Assembly (NCBI RefSeq): GCF_039134705.1
Contig: NZ_CP146256.1
Span: 2,790,001 to 2,854,000 of the forward strand
From: Kineothrix sp. IPX-CK
Lineage (GTDB): Bacteria; Bacillota; Clostridia; Lachnospirales; Lachnospiraceae
Reading direction: 5' to 3'
DNA: 64,000 nucleotides
Part shown: in pieces, positions 1 to 8,474 of the stretch
Layout: every line of letters begins with the position of its first letter
Position numbering within the stretch: the stretch's first letter is position 1
Position numbers and translations under genes: made by a program
The notes under the pieces: generated by a model
What the model was told of the DNA's origin: nothing
The model's input: the letters and a program-made list of their open reading frames with translations, nothing else
Database searches by the model: none

Positions 1-198
1 TACGTCCGTGGCCTTGTCCATATTCCTATATTCCTTATTGAACATGCGAATCCCTTCATCATCGGTAAGAAGAACACTTACGGAGGCTTCATAGGGACAG
101 CCCTCACTGTCTAATACCGCCTCCATTACTCGATTCACCGTCTCTTCCACCGGAAAAGTAAAGATCACATCCGTTTCATTTTCAACGTAAGAAGTCAT
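1..198 (-). CDS. ybeY: Endoribonuclease YbeY, N-terminal part (cut by window edge)
   Basis: Only the first 66 codons are present; the gene runs off the left edge. The translation from the ATG at 198 shows the YbeY signature LLTDDEGIRMFNKEYRNMD followed by KATDV, where family members continue into LSFP. The zinc-binding HxxxHxxxxxH motif would lie beyond the edge. YbeY is a single-strand-specific endoribonuclease needed for 16S rRNA 3'-end maturation and ribosome quality control. The start overlaps the end of the upstream 7TM/HD gene by 17 bases, which suggests translational coupling, and it follows phoH and the HD gene as in the conserved phoH-yqfF-ybeY order of Firmicutes. Identity is confident although the catalytic end is unseen. 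Confidence 0.93.
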   Translation of the reverse strand, partial: MTSYVENETDVIFTFPVEETVNRVMEAVLDSEGCPYEASVSVLLTDDEGIRMFNKEYRNMDKATDV

Positions 199-1369
199 AA
201 TATAATTTTTCCTCCAAAAATACCTTTTTTATCCGGTTCATTTCCTGCATGGTAATTTCACTTCCGTCCAGCACACTGCTTTCTATCTTCTTTCGGAATA
301 TGGCATCCATCAAAAGCGGATAATTGAGAATAACATTCGCATCCTTCTTAAACATGCTCCCCACTACAGAAATTACCGTATCCGAAAGCTTCAGTACCAC
401 AGCTTCCTTAGATACCAGTACTTCCTCTTTATGATTATATTCTCTAAGCAGCATCGCAAGCTTCGGAGGGAACTTATATTCTTTGCAGATTTCTTCTATA
501 TTTTCCCACGTGTTTTCCCCTTTCAGTACTCCGATGCGATGGTAATATCCTCCCGCCTTCAAAAGAACTTCATCTAACCCCAGCCGCTTTGCTGCCTGAT
601 CGCACAAATATGCCGTATGTACCGCATGAAAATACTCTTCTATGTTCTCCTCCTTCAAAGAAGAGAGTAAAGGGCACTCCTGATCGTTCAAATCCATATA
701 CCGCTCTCTGTATTTATGTATTACGGCAAAGCTGAAATATTTCAAAATCACCATGATGAGAAGAAGGTTCATGAAAAAATTTATGACCGGTATCAAAAAC
801 AACTGCGGAGAAAAAACCTCATTTACCAAAAGGACATAACCTGCACTCAGCGCTACGAACAAGGTAAGCAGAGACAAAAACACCCTCGCCCCTACTTTAT
901 AAGTCTCGTCCAACTGTCTGAAAAGAATGATTCCTGCCGCTCCTGTGATAAAATATATAAAAAAGTCGGCAATTCCCGTTCCATTTCCATGCATGAGCGT
1001 AATCATTAAAAGCAGCGCTCCCGCCACGAGTCCCACAAGAGAATCGCTGAATAAGGAAAGCACGATAAAAATCGCCAGATAAGGCCAGCCTGCCGCAGGA
1101 ATAAGAGGAAATACCACCGCACAAAGCAACGATATGAAAAACATCAGAAAAAAGCGTTCCTTATGCTCTGCATTATCATAGTCAAGTCCCTTAGTCTGCC
1201 CTTCGTATTCCAGTAAATATAAAATGGTTCCCATCCCCAGCAGTGATAAGATCACGTTGCGGGCCACCTCTAAATATTCTTTACCATAAAAATATCCGGC
1301 CCCCGCCGTTACAATTCCCACCAGAAAAAATATGAGGACAAACCCTTTTGTCTTTTTATTTTCTTCCAT
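182..1369 (-). CDS. 7TM membrane protein with degenerate HD domain (YqfF/PgpH position)
   Basis: Predicted 395-aa protein: about seven membrane segments (roughly residues 8-222) followed by a cytoplasmic HD-superfamily domain (about 240-390). Gene order (yqfC-yqfD-phoH-this-ybeY) is that of yqfF/pgpH, a cyclic-di-AMP phosphodiesterase of about 700 aa. Here the large extracytoplasmic 7TMR-HDED domain is absent, and the HD signature reads YHRIG (about 276-280) where active enzymes have YHDIG. The loop carrying further metal-binding histidines is shortened, and HHG is replaced by YNHK. The AD/SD aspartate (LSDTV) remains. I infer a pseudo-enzyme or binding protein, not an active phosphodiesterase. 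The ATG at 1369 is chosen because it begins just before the membrane segments and overlaps the phoH stop by 14 bases; an upstream in-frame start at 1426 lies inside phoH. Confidence 0.8.
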   Translation of the reverse strand: MEENKKTKGFVLIFFLVGIVTAGAGYFYGKEYLEVARNVILSLLGMGTILYLLEYEGQTKGLDYDNAEHKERFFLMFFISLLCAVVFPLIPAAGWPYLAIFIVLSLFSDSLVGLVAGALLLMITLMHGNGTGIADFFIYFITGAAGIILFRQLDETYKVGARVFLSLLTLFVALSAGYVLLVNEVFSPQLFLIPVINFFMNLLLIMVILKYFSFAVIHKYRERYMDLNDQECPLLSSLKEENIEEYFHAVHTAYLCDQAAKRLGLDEVLLKAGGYYHRIGVLKGENTWENIEEICKEYKFPPKLAMLLREYNHKEEVLVSKEAVVLKLSDTVISVVGSMFKKDANVILNYPLLMDAIFRKKIESSVLDGSEITMQEMNRIKKVFLEEKLYYDFLR

Positions 1370-2387
1370 ACCCGCTGTTCCTATTTCCCCGCTTTTCACG
1401 CATACCGCTGTCTTTTGCCTTACCACGTTCCGCTACCTTTTCGAAGTCCTCATACGCCTTTACGATTTTCTGTACAAGCGGATGCCTTACCACGTCTCTG
1501 CTGGTCAGATTGCAGAAGGCGATGTCATTTATTTTGGAAAGCACCCTTACCGCCACATCGAGCCCTGATTTATCCCCCGGTGCTAAGTCCTTCTGAGAAG
1601 CGTCACCCGTTATGATTACCTTGGAACCAAAGCCGATTCTCGTCAGAAACATCTTCATCTGAGCCGGTGTAGTGTTCTGCGCTTCGTCCAAAATGATATA
1701 GGCGTTATCCAGTGTCCGTCCCCTCATGTAGGCGAGAGGTGCTACCTCTATCAGCCCCTTTTCCATATTCTTCGCAAAGCTTTCCGCTCCCATAATCTGA
1801 TACAATGCGTCGTACAGAGGCCTTAAATAAGGATCCACCTTGCTCTGCAAATCTCCAGGAAGAAAGCCCAGCTTCTCCCCCGCCTCTATGGCCGGACGGG
1901 TTAATATGATGCGGCTAACCTCTTCGTTCTTAAAGGCTGTAATAGCCATTGCCATAGCCAGATAAGTCTTGCCCGTTCCAGCGGGGCCAAGGCCGAATAC
2001 AATCATGTTATTGCGGATAGCATCCACATATTGCTTCTGCCCAAGAGTCTTCGGCTTGATGGGCTTTCCGCTCACCGTATGGCATATGCAGTCGTTATCC
2101 ATTTCTATCAGTACATCTTCTTTATCTTCCATTCCCATCGTTATTGCATAATCCACATTCTGTTCCTGGATTATATTTCCTCTCTTCGATAATTCAATCA
2201 GCTGCTTTACGATACTTTCCGCTTTTCTTACGTCTTTCTCGCCGCCGGATACCTTGACCGCTCCATCTCTGTCTATAATCGTTACATGAAAATCATTTTC
2301 TATCTTCTTAATATAATTATCATAATTCCCGAATATATTACGCATATGCTCCACCGGTAATTCCATCCGGCTCTCATAATGTTCCAT
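1356..2387 (-). CDS. phoH: PhoH family P-loop ATPase
   Basis: 343-aa PhoH protein. An N-terminal KH-like region (about 20-65) precedes the ATPase domain with Walker A GPAGTGKT (about 134-141) and Walker B YIILDEAQN (about 230-238); the conserved RPAIEAGEKLGFLPGD segment is present. PhoH proteins are cytoplasmic ATPases related to helicase cores and are linked to RNA metabolism by their constant association with ybeY; the exact reaction is not settled. The start is the ATG at 2387, preceded by AGAGG eight bases upstream; the open frame begins two codons earlier at a TTG that sits too close to that site. It lies between yqfD and the 7TM/HD gene, overlapping the latter. Confidence 0.93.
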   Translation of the reverse strand: MEHYESRMELPVEHMRNIFGNYDNYIKKIENDFHVTIIDRDGAVKVSGGEKDVRKAESIVKQLIELSKRGNIIQEQNVDYAITMGMEDKEDVLIEMDNDCICHTVSGKPIKPKTLGQKQYVDAIRNNMIVFGLGPAGTGKTYLAMAMAITAFKNEEVSRIILTRPAIEAGEKLGFLPGDLQSKVDPYLRPLYDALYQIMGAESFAKNMEKGLIEVAPLAYMRGRTLDNAYIILDEAQNTTPAQMKMFLTRIGFGSKVIITGDASQKDLAPGDKSGLDVAVRVLSKINDIAFCNLTSRDVVRHPLVQKIVKAYEDFEKVAERGKAKDSGMREKRGNRNSGYGRK

Positions 2388-2412
2388 GCACAAATCCTCT
2401 GCCTCTTCCTAT

Positions 2413-3675
2413 CTAATCCAAAACCTCGTTTGTCGTCTCGTCCTCAGGCGTTTCACCCTCCGGCTGGGTCGCTTCAGGCACGATAGGAACGCTCTTTCCC
2501 GTCTTCTCTACAATTTGAAAATTCATATCCATCTGCCATTTTTTGTTTTTCTTACTTATTGTAACATTTTTTTCGATTATTTGAACCCCTTTTTCCTCTA
2601 AACTTCCGATAAATTTCTCTAATTTCTCAGAAAAAATACTTTTTATCTCTTCTTTTTCATAAATATTATTTTCCAATACGTATTCTCTATTTATACTGCT
2701 TCCATAATAGAGGGGCAGATAAAAGTTTTCCAGTAGTTTTACCTGCTTTTTATCCGTCACCTTATCATATTTTACATATTTCACCTTTCCTATTCGAAAA
2801 ACGATATCCTTCGTAAGTACGGACATAAAATATTCCTTTTTAATTTCCCCCGTATAATTTTTCTGTTCATATGTGAGGGGCAGCTCTTCCTTTTCCTGCA
2901 GCGTTCTTTGAATAAAAATATCTGCATCTGCTTTATAATACTGGTATTTCTTAACAGTAGCGTCCTCGTTATATACCGGCACGCTGCCCGAGACAAGAAC
3001 ATCTCCTTTTTTAATTTCTGTCTGCACCGCCACCTTGGGGATACCCTTTCTCGTCACCATGCTGACAATGACACCATCGTTCTCCGCCACCAGATCCGAA
3101 CCGAACGGGTTGTCATCCTCCTCATCGTTCTCTTTCGTATCTACCTCGTTTTCTTTTATCTGAATTTCCAGCCGCGTTCCCTCGATTTTAGCAGAGGTCC
3201 ACGTGACGATTTCAAAGTCCTGCCTGATTTTCTTCTCCAGCTCTTCTATGTCTACATTTTTACGCTTCATGCCAACGTATATATTATTCGTTTCCAGAAA
3301 GTCAAAGAATATGTCGTCAGTAATGGTATGATTCCCATTTAGGTCTACTGCCCATATGAAGGTGGACATCCATATCCAAAAGACGATACTTCCCAAAAGC
3401 CCGAACAGGAATATCTTTCTTTTCTTCATTTTCGGCACAAAAAAAGGTAGTCCACAACGCTTTTGTATGGCTACCCTTGTTCCTGTCTTTTTTACGATGG
3501 ATTTCAGCATACGAAATCCGCTTATGGTAATGCACATCGTGTAATAATCTCCATGGTTTACGATATTCCATAGAAATATATCGTGATTACTGCACAAATT
3601 CATAAACCGTTCCGGGGAATATCCCCATACCTTAATACAGACATATCCTTTTAAATATTGTATCAGCTGAAGCAT
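2413..3675 (-). CDS. yqfD: Sporulation protein YqfD
   Basis: 420-aa protein of the YqfD family (stage IV sporulation), a mother-cell membrane protein needed for late spore development in Bacillus. Residues 1-90 form the cytosolic N-terminal part (MLQLIQYLKGYVCIKV start, typical of the family), a single membrane segment follows KMKKRKIF at about 95-115, and the remainder is exported and rich in charged beta-strand sequence. The tail is acidic and proline-rich (PEATQPEGETPEDE). It sits 52 bases after yqfC and 25 bases before phoH, the usual yqfC-yqfD-phoH order, so it is probably one transcription unit. The ATG is preceded by GGGAG at a usable distance. Confidence 0.9.
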   Translation of the reverse strand: MLQLIQYLKGYVCIKVWGYSPERFMNLCSNHDIFLWNIVNHGDYYTMCITISGFRMLKSIVKKTGTRVAIQKRCGLPFFVPKMKKRKIFLFGLLGSIVFWIWMSTFIWAVDLNGNHTITDDIFFDFLETNNIYVGMKRKNVDIEELEKKIRQDFEIVTWTSAKIEGTRLEIQIKENEVDTKENDEEDDNPFGSDLVAENDGVIVSMVTRKGIPKVAVQTEIKKGDVLVSGSVPVYNEDATVKKYQYYKADADIFIQRTLQEKEELPLTYEQKNYTGEIKKEYFMSVLTKDIVFRIGKVKYVKYDKVTDKKQVKLLENFYLPLYYGSSINREYVLENNIYEKEEIKSIFSEKLEKFIGSLEEKGVQIIEKNVTISKKNKKWQMDMNFQIVEKTGKSVPIVPEATQPEGETPEDETTNEVLD

Positions 3676-3727
3676 ATACGCGATAACTCCCTCATTCTTT
3701 TATATTGCCGCCGGTGCCGTTTCATCG

Positions 3728-4036
3728 TCAGTAGGAATTATGGTAACGGATACATTCGATATATCCGCTTATCTTCATATCTTCATTGGTATAATAATCG
3801 ATGGACATTCTCTTGCCTATAATGCTGATCTGACAGGTCTTGCCCTGCAACAGGATCAATTCCTCGGAATACTCCAAGATGCCTCTGTAGTTTTCCACAA
3901 AGGCATCCGTATTTCCCGTTATCGTTACTATGGAAGCTCCAAGCACAGAATCCTTCGGTAGCTTGAGAGACTCCACAATGACTTCTTTTTTTCTTTCCAA
4001 TTTTTGCTTTCCGCTTTGCTTATGGTTTCTCATCAT
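3728..4036 (-). CDS. yqfC: Sporulation protein YqfC (YabP/YqfC family)
   Basis: 102-aa protein of the YabP/YqfC family. It has a basic N-terminus, then a compact beta-rich domain with the family pattern DSVLGASIVTITGN and a central VENYRGILEYSEE stretch. In Bacillus yqfC is under sigma-E control, is expressed in the mother cell, and always pairs with yqfD. Two ATG codons stand in tandem (4036 and 4033), and no good Shine-Dalgarno sequence precedes them, so translation may be coupled to the upstream gene, which ends 20 bases away. Family assignment is good; molecular role is unknown in the literature I can name. Confidence 0.85.
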   Translation of the reverse strand: MMRNHKQSGKQKLERKKEVIVESLKLPKDSVLGASIVTITGNTDAFVENYRGILEYSEELILLQGKTCQISIIGKRMSIDYYTNEDMKISGYIECIRYHNSY

Positions 4037-4056
4037 GGAATAATATATGTTTCATT

Positions 4057-5361
4057 TTATCTAATAATACCTTTAATGAACGGTTGCTTCTCTACCGGCT
4101 TCTCAGAGAAGGAATAGGCGTTTATGAAACGCACCTTCGCCGCCTCCATCTTCTCCCTGTCATTTCCATGAATAACTGCAAGAGATTCTCCCGCTTTCAC
4201 ATAATCCCCTGCCTTTTTCTTAAGTACAAGCCCTACCGCCAAATCGATGTCGCTTTCCTTCGTCTCTCTGCCCCCTCCTAAAATGAGCGAGCAGATGCCG
4301 ATTTCATCGCATACGATTTTTTTAATATATCCTTCTCTGGGAGAAGCAATTTCCTCTACGAAATCTGCCTTGGGAAGTAAATCGGATTCGTATACCGCTT
4401 TCGGGTCTCCGCCCTGTGCCTCTATGAACTGTGCAAGCTTCTTCAGCGCCGAACCGTCTGCGATGGTCTGCTCGAGCATCTTCCTTGCATCCTTTTCATC
4501 CGCCGCGAGACCGCCAAGCTCGACCATATAAGAACCAAGCGTCAGACATAGCTCCAGGAAATCCGCAGGACCATTTCCTTTCAGAGTATCGATTGCCTCC
4601 TTCACCTCCAGAGAGTTTCCCACCGCATATCCAAGCGGCTGGTCCATATCGGACACAACCGCTACCGCTTTTCTGCCCGCATTTTTGCCGAGCTCCACCA
4701 TCTCCTTCGCCAAAGAAAAGGCATCCTTCTCCTCCTTCATAAATGCGCCGCTTCCCGTTTTTACATCCAACACGATCGCATCCGCACCCGATGCCAGCTT
4801 CTTGCTCATAATGGAACTGGCAATCAAGGACATGTTATCCACCGTAGCCGTCACATCCCGAAGGCCATACAGCTTCTTATCCGCAGGAGCCAGATCTGCA
4901 GTCTGCCCCATAATAGCGATGCCTATTTTGTTCACATTATCAATAAACTGACGCTCCGAAATCCCCGTTGAAAATCCTTCAAAACTCTCCAGCTTGTCAA
5001 TGGTCCCTCCGGTATGTCCTAAACCCCGTCCGCTCATTTTGGCCACTTTGATGCCGCAAGCCGCAACCATGGGCGTCAAAGCAAGAGAGGTCTTGTCTCC
5101 CACCCCTCCCGTACTGTGCTTATCCACCTTGATTCCTTCAATTAGGGATAAATCCAGCATATCGCCGCTGTTAGCCATTGCCATCGTAAGGTGCAGGGTC
5201 TCTTCCTTATCCATACCTACAAAGTAAATCGCCATCATCATCGCGGACATTTGGTAATCAGGAATCTGCCCATCGGTAAAACCGCCTACCATATATTCGA
5301 TTTCCTCTTTGGCCAGCTTGCCCCCGTTTCTTTTCTTCATGATCAAATCATACATTCTCAT
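4057..5361 (-). CDS. pdp: Pyrimidine-nucleoside phosphorylase
   Basis: 434-aa enzyme that phosphorolyses thymidine, uridine and deoxyuridine to the free base and (deoxy)ribose 1-phosphate. The PROSITE-type signature SGRGLGHTGGTIDKLE is present at about 108-123 and the phosphate-binding KHSTGGVGDKTS at about 81-92; a lipoyl-like C-terminal domain follows. Length fits Gram-positive PNP/thymidine phosphorylase. The start at 5361 is preferred because AAAGGAG lies upstream and homologues begin MRMYDLI; the frame is open 13 codons further. It lies 45 bases after rlmH. Thymidine phosphorylase (deoA) is the alternative name; the sequence alone does not separate the substrate ranges. Confidence 0.93.
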   Translation of the reverse strand: MRMYDLIMKKRNGGKLAKEEIEYMVGGFTDGQIPDYQMSAMMMAIYFVGMDKEETLHLTMAMANSGDMLDLSLIEGIKVDKHSTGGVGDKTSLALTPMVAACGIKVAKMSGRGLGHTGGTIDKLESFEGFSTGISERQFIDNVNKIGIAIMGQTADLAPADKKLYGLRDVTATVDNMSLIASSIMSKKLASGADAIVLDVKTGSGAFMKEEKDAFSLAKEMVELGKNAGRKAVAVVSDMDQPLGYAVGNSLEVKEAIDTLKGNGPADFLELCLTLGSYMVELGGLAADEKDARKMLEQTIADGSALKKLAQFIEAQGGDPKAVYESDLLPKADFVEEIASPREGYIKKIVCDEIGICSLILGGGRETKESDIDLAVGLVLKKKAGDYVKAGESLAVIHGNDREKMEAAKVRFINAYSFSEKPVEKQPFIKGIIR

Positions 5362-5406
5362 AGCTTTCCGGCTTCTCCTTTTTCGTACCAAGCGTATCAT
5401 AGCTTT

Positions 5407-5886
5407 TTATTTATGATAGGGTTCCCCGCTTATAATGCGGTAAGCCCTATATATCTGCTCCGCCAATATCACGCGCATGAGCTGATGCGGAAATGTCATA
5501 TCCGAAAAGCTGAGTTTCTCATCCGCACGGTCAGATACTTTCTTATATAGTCCGAGCGAGCCGCCTATGACAAACTGTATATGGCTTCTCCCATAAACAG
5601 CGAGCTTATTCAGCTTATCGGCAAAAGCCACCGAATCCAATTTGTTCCCGCGAATCTCCAAAGTAATGACATATGCATCATCCTTTATATATTTCATAAT
5701 GCGTTCGGATTCCTTCTCCCTGATCTGCTCCTCCACGGCTTCGCTCGCTTTGTCAGGCGTTTTCTCGTCGTCCACCTCTATCACTTCAAAACGGCAGTAC
5801 TTGTTAAGCCGCTTCGCATATTCATAAACTGCGTCCCGATAATATTTCTCTTTTACTTTTCCTACTGCTATAATCGTTATTTTCAT
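5407..5886 (-). CDS. rlmH: 23S rRNA (pseudouridine1915-N3)-methyltransferase RlmH
   Basis: 159 aa, the exact family length. This SPOUT methyltransferase modifies pseudouridine 1915 in helix 69 of 23S rRNA on the assembled 70S ribosome. Diagnostic sequences are MKITIIAVGK at the start, FVIGGSLGLYKKV (the knot S-adenosylmethionine site, about 105-117) and the C-terminal LMRVILAEQIYRAYRI followed by SGEPYHK. The ATG at 5886 has GAGGATCT immediately upstream. It sits between a zinc-ribbon membrane protein and pyrimidine-nucleoside phosphorylase with short gaps, consistent with cotranscription. Identification is essentially certain from the C-terminal motif. Confidence 0.97.
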   Translation of the reverse strand: MKITIIAVGKVKEKYYRDAVYEYAKRLNKYCRFEVIEVDDEKTPDKASEAVEEQIREKESERIMKYIKDDAYVITLEIRGNKLDSVAFADKLNKLAVYGRSHIQFVIGGSLGLYKKVSDRADEKLSFSDMTFPHQLMRVILAEQIYRAYRIISGEPYHK

Positions 5887-5900
5887 AGATCCTCGGAATC

Positions 5901-6734
5901 CTATTCGAAAATATTCTGATAATAATCGTCGGTAAAGGAATCCAAAAAGCCTTCGTCCAAATTCATAAACTGATAGGAGATCTGCTTCTTCATCTTATCC
6001 ACCCGTTTGAAATACCGGCTTTCCTCACTTTCTTCTTCCACGTCCTCAAAAAGTCCTGCATCCACGCTTTCTGCAGTCAGGTTCTCCGAACACCATTTCG
6101 TGATTTCGCTGGTCAGATTGTTTTCCGATTCCGCCTTTTGCGCCAGTATCTTCGAGGACTTCATGGATACGACTCCCATCACCACGAACAACACGAATAG
6201 AACACCCATCACACCGCAGATCATATACCGGTTCATGATATTGATGGATACCGGAATAATTCCTGCAAAAATCAGGATAATCGCGATCAGCCCAACGCTT
6301 CCCAGAATCAACAGCAAATACGCAGAAGAACGATTCTCCTCCGCCTTCTTGGCACTATTTTGGTAAACCCCTTTCCCCCGACCGGTTAAGGAAAGCGGCA
6401 CCACATCGCCGTCTGCGGCGGGCTCTCCCCCTTCCGCTTTCTCTTTTTCCTTTTCCTCTTTAAAAAACACATCGACTGCAAGCGCCGCTTTACGCCGTTC
6501 CTCACCGCTTACGAACAGCTCGTACACCTCATCTTTCAAATCGAAGGATGTATATGCCGACTTTATCTGGTTAAAATGCAGAAATTCTTTCAGCCTCTCC
6601 ATCTGCTCCTTCTCTCCAAAGGTAAGAGGCTCGTCCACACTTCCTTCTAACGTGTCTTTAAGCTCTACCCCGCAATCGGCGCATACCGTTACGCCTTCTC
6701 TATATTCGTTTTTACATTTCGGACACCAAGGCAT
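5901..6734 (-). CDS. Zinc-ribbon membrane protein, function unknown
   Basis: 277 aa. The N-terminus is a zinc ribbon with two Cys pairs, CPKC (4-7) and CADC (about 18-21). A soluble region follows that resembles the DUF2007-type signal transduction fold (MERLKEFLHFNQIKSAYTSF ...), then an acidic/lysine linker, two membrane segments (about 138-190) and an acidic C-terminal tail ending in FTDDYYQNIFE. The ATG is backed by GGGAGGGG. It lies 14 bases before rlmH and 36 bases after the MORN protein. I do not recognise a specific function; zinc ribbon plus two membrane spans suggests a membrane-bound adaptor, which is inference only. Confidence 0.6.
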   Translation of the reverse strand: MPWCPKCKNEYREGVTVCADCGVELKDTLEGSVDEPLTFGEKEQMERLKEFLHFNQIKSAYTSFDLKDEVYELFVSGEERRKAALAVDVFFKEEKEKEKAEGGEPAADGDVVPLSLTGRGKGVYQNSAKKAEENRSSAYLLLILGSVGLIAIILIFAGIIPVSINIMNRYMICGVMGVLFVLFVVMGVVSMKSSKILAQKAESENNLTSEITKWCSENLTAESVDAGLFEDVEEESEESRYFKRVDKMKKQISYQFMNLDEGFLDSFTDDYYQNIFE

Positions 6735-6770
6735 TGTTACCCCTCCCGCACTCTTTTTTTGTCCGGCAAA

Positions 6771-7838
6771 TTATTGTTTCGCCGCGGATATCAATCCGTT
6801 TACCCCTTGATTTACGTTCTCTTTTTCGGTTACCCATTGATAGTTGTCTTTATCTGTCAATTCAACGATTACCGGATACTGTCCTTTCTTATCTTTCTCG
6901 CCCAAGGACTGCCATACGCCGTTCTTCGCCGTACCGCTCCACTCTTTGATGTTATTGTCTTTATAGTAATTGGTAATATAAATCTCCCCGTCATAAAGAC
7001 CATCCTTAAAATTGCCTATAAAATTTCGGTTGTAGCCTACGTTCGCCTCCATGTTTTCCACAATGAAATCATAGTGCTCAGCACCTTCTCCATTCGGCAG
7101 GTCATTGCTCCAGCTTCCAGAATAGCTATGCTGCAAATACAAACTATCCTTCGCTTTTACGTTCTGATCGTACACATAATACTTGATCCACATTCCGTCT
7201 CCGCTTCTGACGCCATTTTTCCACTCACCATAATAATACTGATTATCAGCATATATTGCAAGTCCTTTACCGCTTGGTCGGTTATTTTCATCCGTATCTC
7301 CGAAATAATAATACTTAACGGAGCCGGAAAGCTTCTGTGACGCGGCTCTATATCTGGGCAGATATGCCAGATCCTCCACCGCCTCCATATTTCCGTCTTC
7401 CCAATATCCCCTCATTTCAGACATCTGTCTGGACATATCGATTTCTACTGTGGATAAATTCTCAGAAGCCTCCTTCTGCCATTTCGCGGTTGTCTTCCCA
7501 TTGTCTCTTCCAGCGGCCTGCTCCTCATCAATAATGCTTTCCTCCGGGATGTCCTCATCTTCCTCTATCACCACAGCCGGCTCCCCAGTTGCTTCTTCGC
7601 CTTCCGTTTCGCTCTCCTCTTCCTGCTCCTTTATCTCGGAATCATCAATATTCTGCGCATCTTTACCCTGCGTACTATTGGCATATTCCATAATATCCGT
7701 CTGAAGCTTACTGTTCGTGTCCAGCATTTCCCGTCTGTCGATTTCGTGTACGATAAAGCTGATGCCGCAGATGATAACGATGAGCACCACTGCAATTCCT
7801 ATCGTTATTAACTTCACTTTATTGCTGCTATCCTTCAC
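6771..7838 (-). CDS. Membrane-anchored MORN-repeat protein
   Basis: 355 aa with a GTG start (7838) preceded by AGAGAGG. One N-terminal membrane segment (about 9-29) is followed by a long acidic linker (about 65-105, rich in Glu/Asp) and then MORN-type repeats of the G-x-W/F-x-N/D-G-x-x-x-G-x-G pattern: YYGEWKNGVRSGDGMW, YSGSWSNDLPNGEGAE, FIGNFKDGLYDGEIY and SGTAKNGVWQ (about 205-320). The topology places the repeats outside the cell. Bacterial MORN proteins are mostly uncharacterised; some contact membranes or scaffold proteins. It is flanked by a Dabb-fold gene and a zinc-ribbon membrane gene with short gaps, so the three may be cotranscribed. Function unknown. Confidence 0.7.
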   Translation of the reverse strand: MKDSSNKVKLITIGIAVVLIVIICGISFIVHEIDRREMLDTNSKLQTDIMEYANSTQGKDAQNIDDSEIKEQEEESETEGEEATGEPAVVIEEDEDIPEESIIDEEQAAGRDNGKTTAKWQKEASENLSTVEIDMSRQMSEMRGYWEDGNMEAVEDLAYLPRYRAASQKLSGSVKYYYFGDTDENNRPSGKGLAIYADNQYYYGEWKNGVRSGDGMWIKYYVYDQNVKAKDSLYLQHSYSGSWSNDLPNGEGAEHYDFIVENMEANVGYNRNFIGNFKDGLYDGEIYITNYYKDNNIKEWSGTAKNGVWQSLGEKDKKGQYPVIVELTDKDNYQWVTEKENVNQGVNGLISAAKQ

Positions 7839-7850
7839 ATTTAACCTCTC

Positions 7851-8153
7851 TTATCTCTCTTCATAATCAAAACATGACCTATTGTATGTAACGCTTCCCA
7901 CATACGAAGCCGCTTTAACATGTGCCGGATGTTTCTGATAAGCATTCAAGGCCTCCACCGATTCAAAAGCAGAAATCAACGCTATATCCCTATTGCTCGA
8001 AGGCAGTTCATCGATCACTACTTCCAGGGAAAGTACTCCCGACACCTCGGATTTTACACCCTCTAACTGCTTCTTAACAGCTTTTGCTGCCTCCTTTTTT
8101 TCCTTCTCGGATAATTCTTCATTCAAATTCCAAAATACAATATGATGTACCAT
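7851..8153 (-). CDS. Dabb (stress-responsive A/B barrel) domain protein
   Basis: 100-aa single-domain protein with the Dabb ferredoxin-like fold. It starts MVHHIVFWNLNE, the family pattern [MI]xHxVxFK/W, contains ELPSSNRDIALISAFES in the middle and ends with a VxxRxCFDYE-like segment. These small dimeric proteins occur as unlinked cytoplasmic proteins of unknown role, and some act as cyclases or monooxygenase-like folds in other phyla. It is the first gene of the minus-strand run that leads to the rlmH/pdp region; upstream of it is the 383-base intergenic stretch shared with the divergent sodium-pump genes. Family is clear, substrate unknown. Confidence 0.8.
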   Translation of the reverse strand: MVHHIVFWNLNEELSEKEKKEAAKAVKKQLEGVKSEVSGVLSLEVVIDELPSSNRDIALISAFESVEALNAYQKHPAHVKAASYVGSVTYNRSCFDYEER

Positions 8154-8325
8154 TTTGTCGTCTCAGCCTCCGTTTACTTTTGGTTTTTATTTCCTAACAC
8201 TACTATGCAATTATACCACAGTAATAATGAATGGTAAGCAATAATTTTTTTAATAGTTTATTAAGAATTATATAAGGCTTTATCTATTATGAATAATATA
8301 TGCTTTACAGAAAACATTTTAGCCG

Positions 8326-8365
8326 GTACATAATATAGATAATCCGATGTACAAAATATAGATAA
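8326..8365 (+). repeat. Two direct repeats upstream of promoter
   Basis: GTACATAATATAGATAA (8326-8342) is repeated as GTACAAAATATAGATAA (8349-8365), one mismatch in 17, with a 23-base period, ending five bases before the -35 box. Two copies about two helical turns apart beside a promoter suggest binding sites for a dimeric activator. A weaker third resemblance (AAAATATATAGATTA) lies at about 8413-8427, after the predicted transcription start. Confidence 0.6.
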
Positions 8366-8370
8366 AATAG

Positions 8371-8399
8371 TTGACAGCTTCTACCCCTTATGTTAACAT
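8371..8399 (+). promoter_or_regulatory. Sigma-A-type promoter for oadG/oadB-like genes
   Basis: TTGACA at 8371-8376, a 17-base spacer, then TAACAT at 8394-8399. The -35 box is consensus. Predicted start of transcription is about 8406, giving a leader of about 130 nt before the first ATG. Confidence 0.75.
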
Positions 8400-8474
8400 C
8401 AACTTGGTCGAAAAAATATATAGATTAGAATCCGGTTGGCAGTTAAACAGACTGTTCAAGATATCAAGCTTGTT

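Noticed and set aside
2908..3342. Long plus-strand open frame inside yqfD
   Set aside because: It lies opposite yqfD, has no family motif, no start region with a ribosome site, and the minus strand is a well recognised gene.
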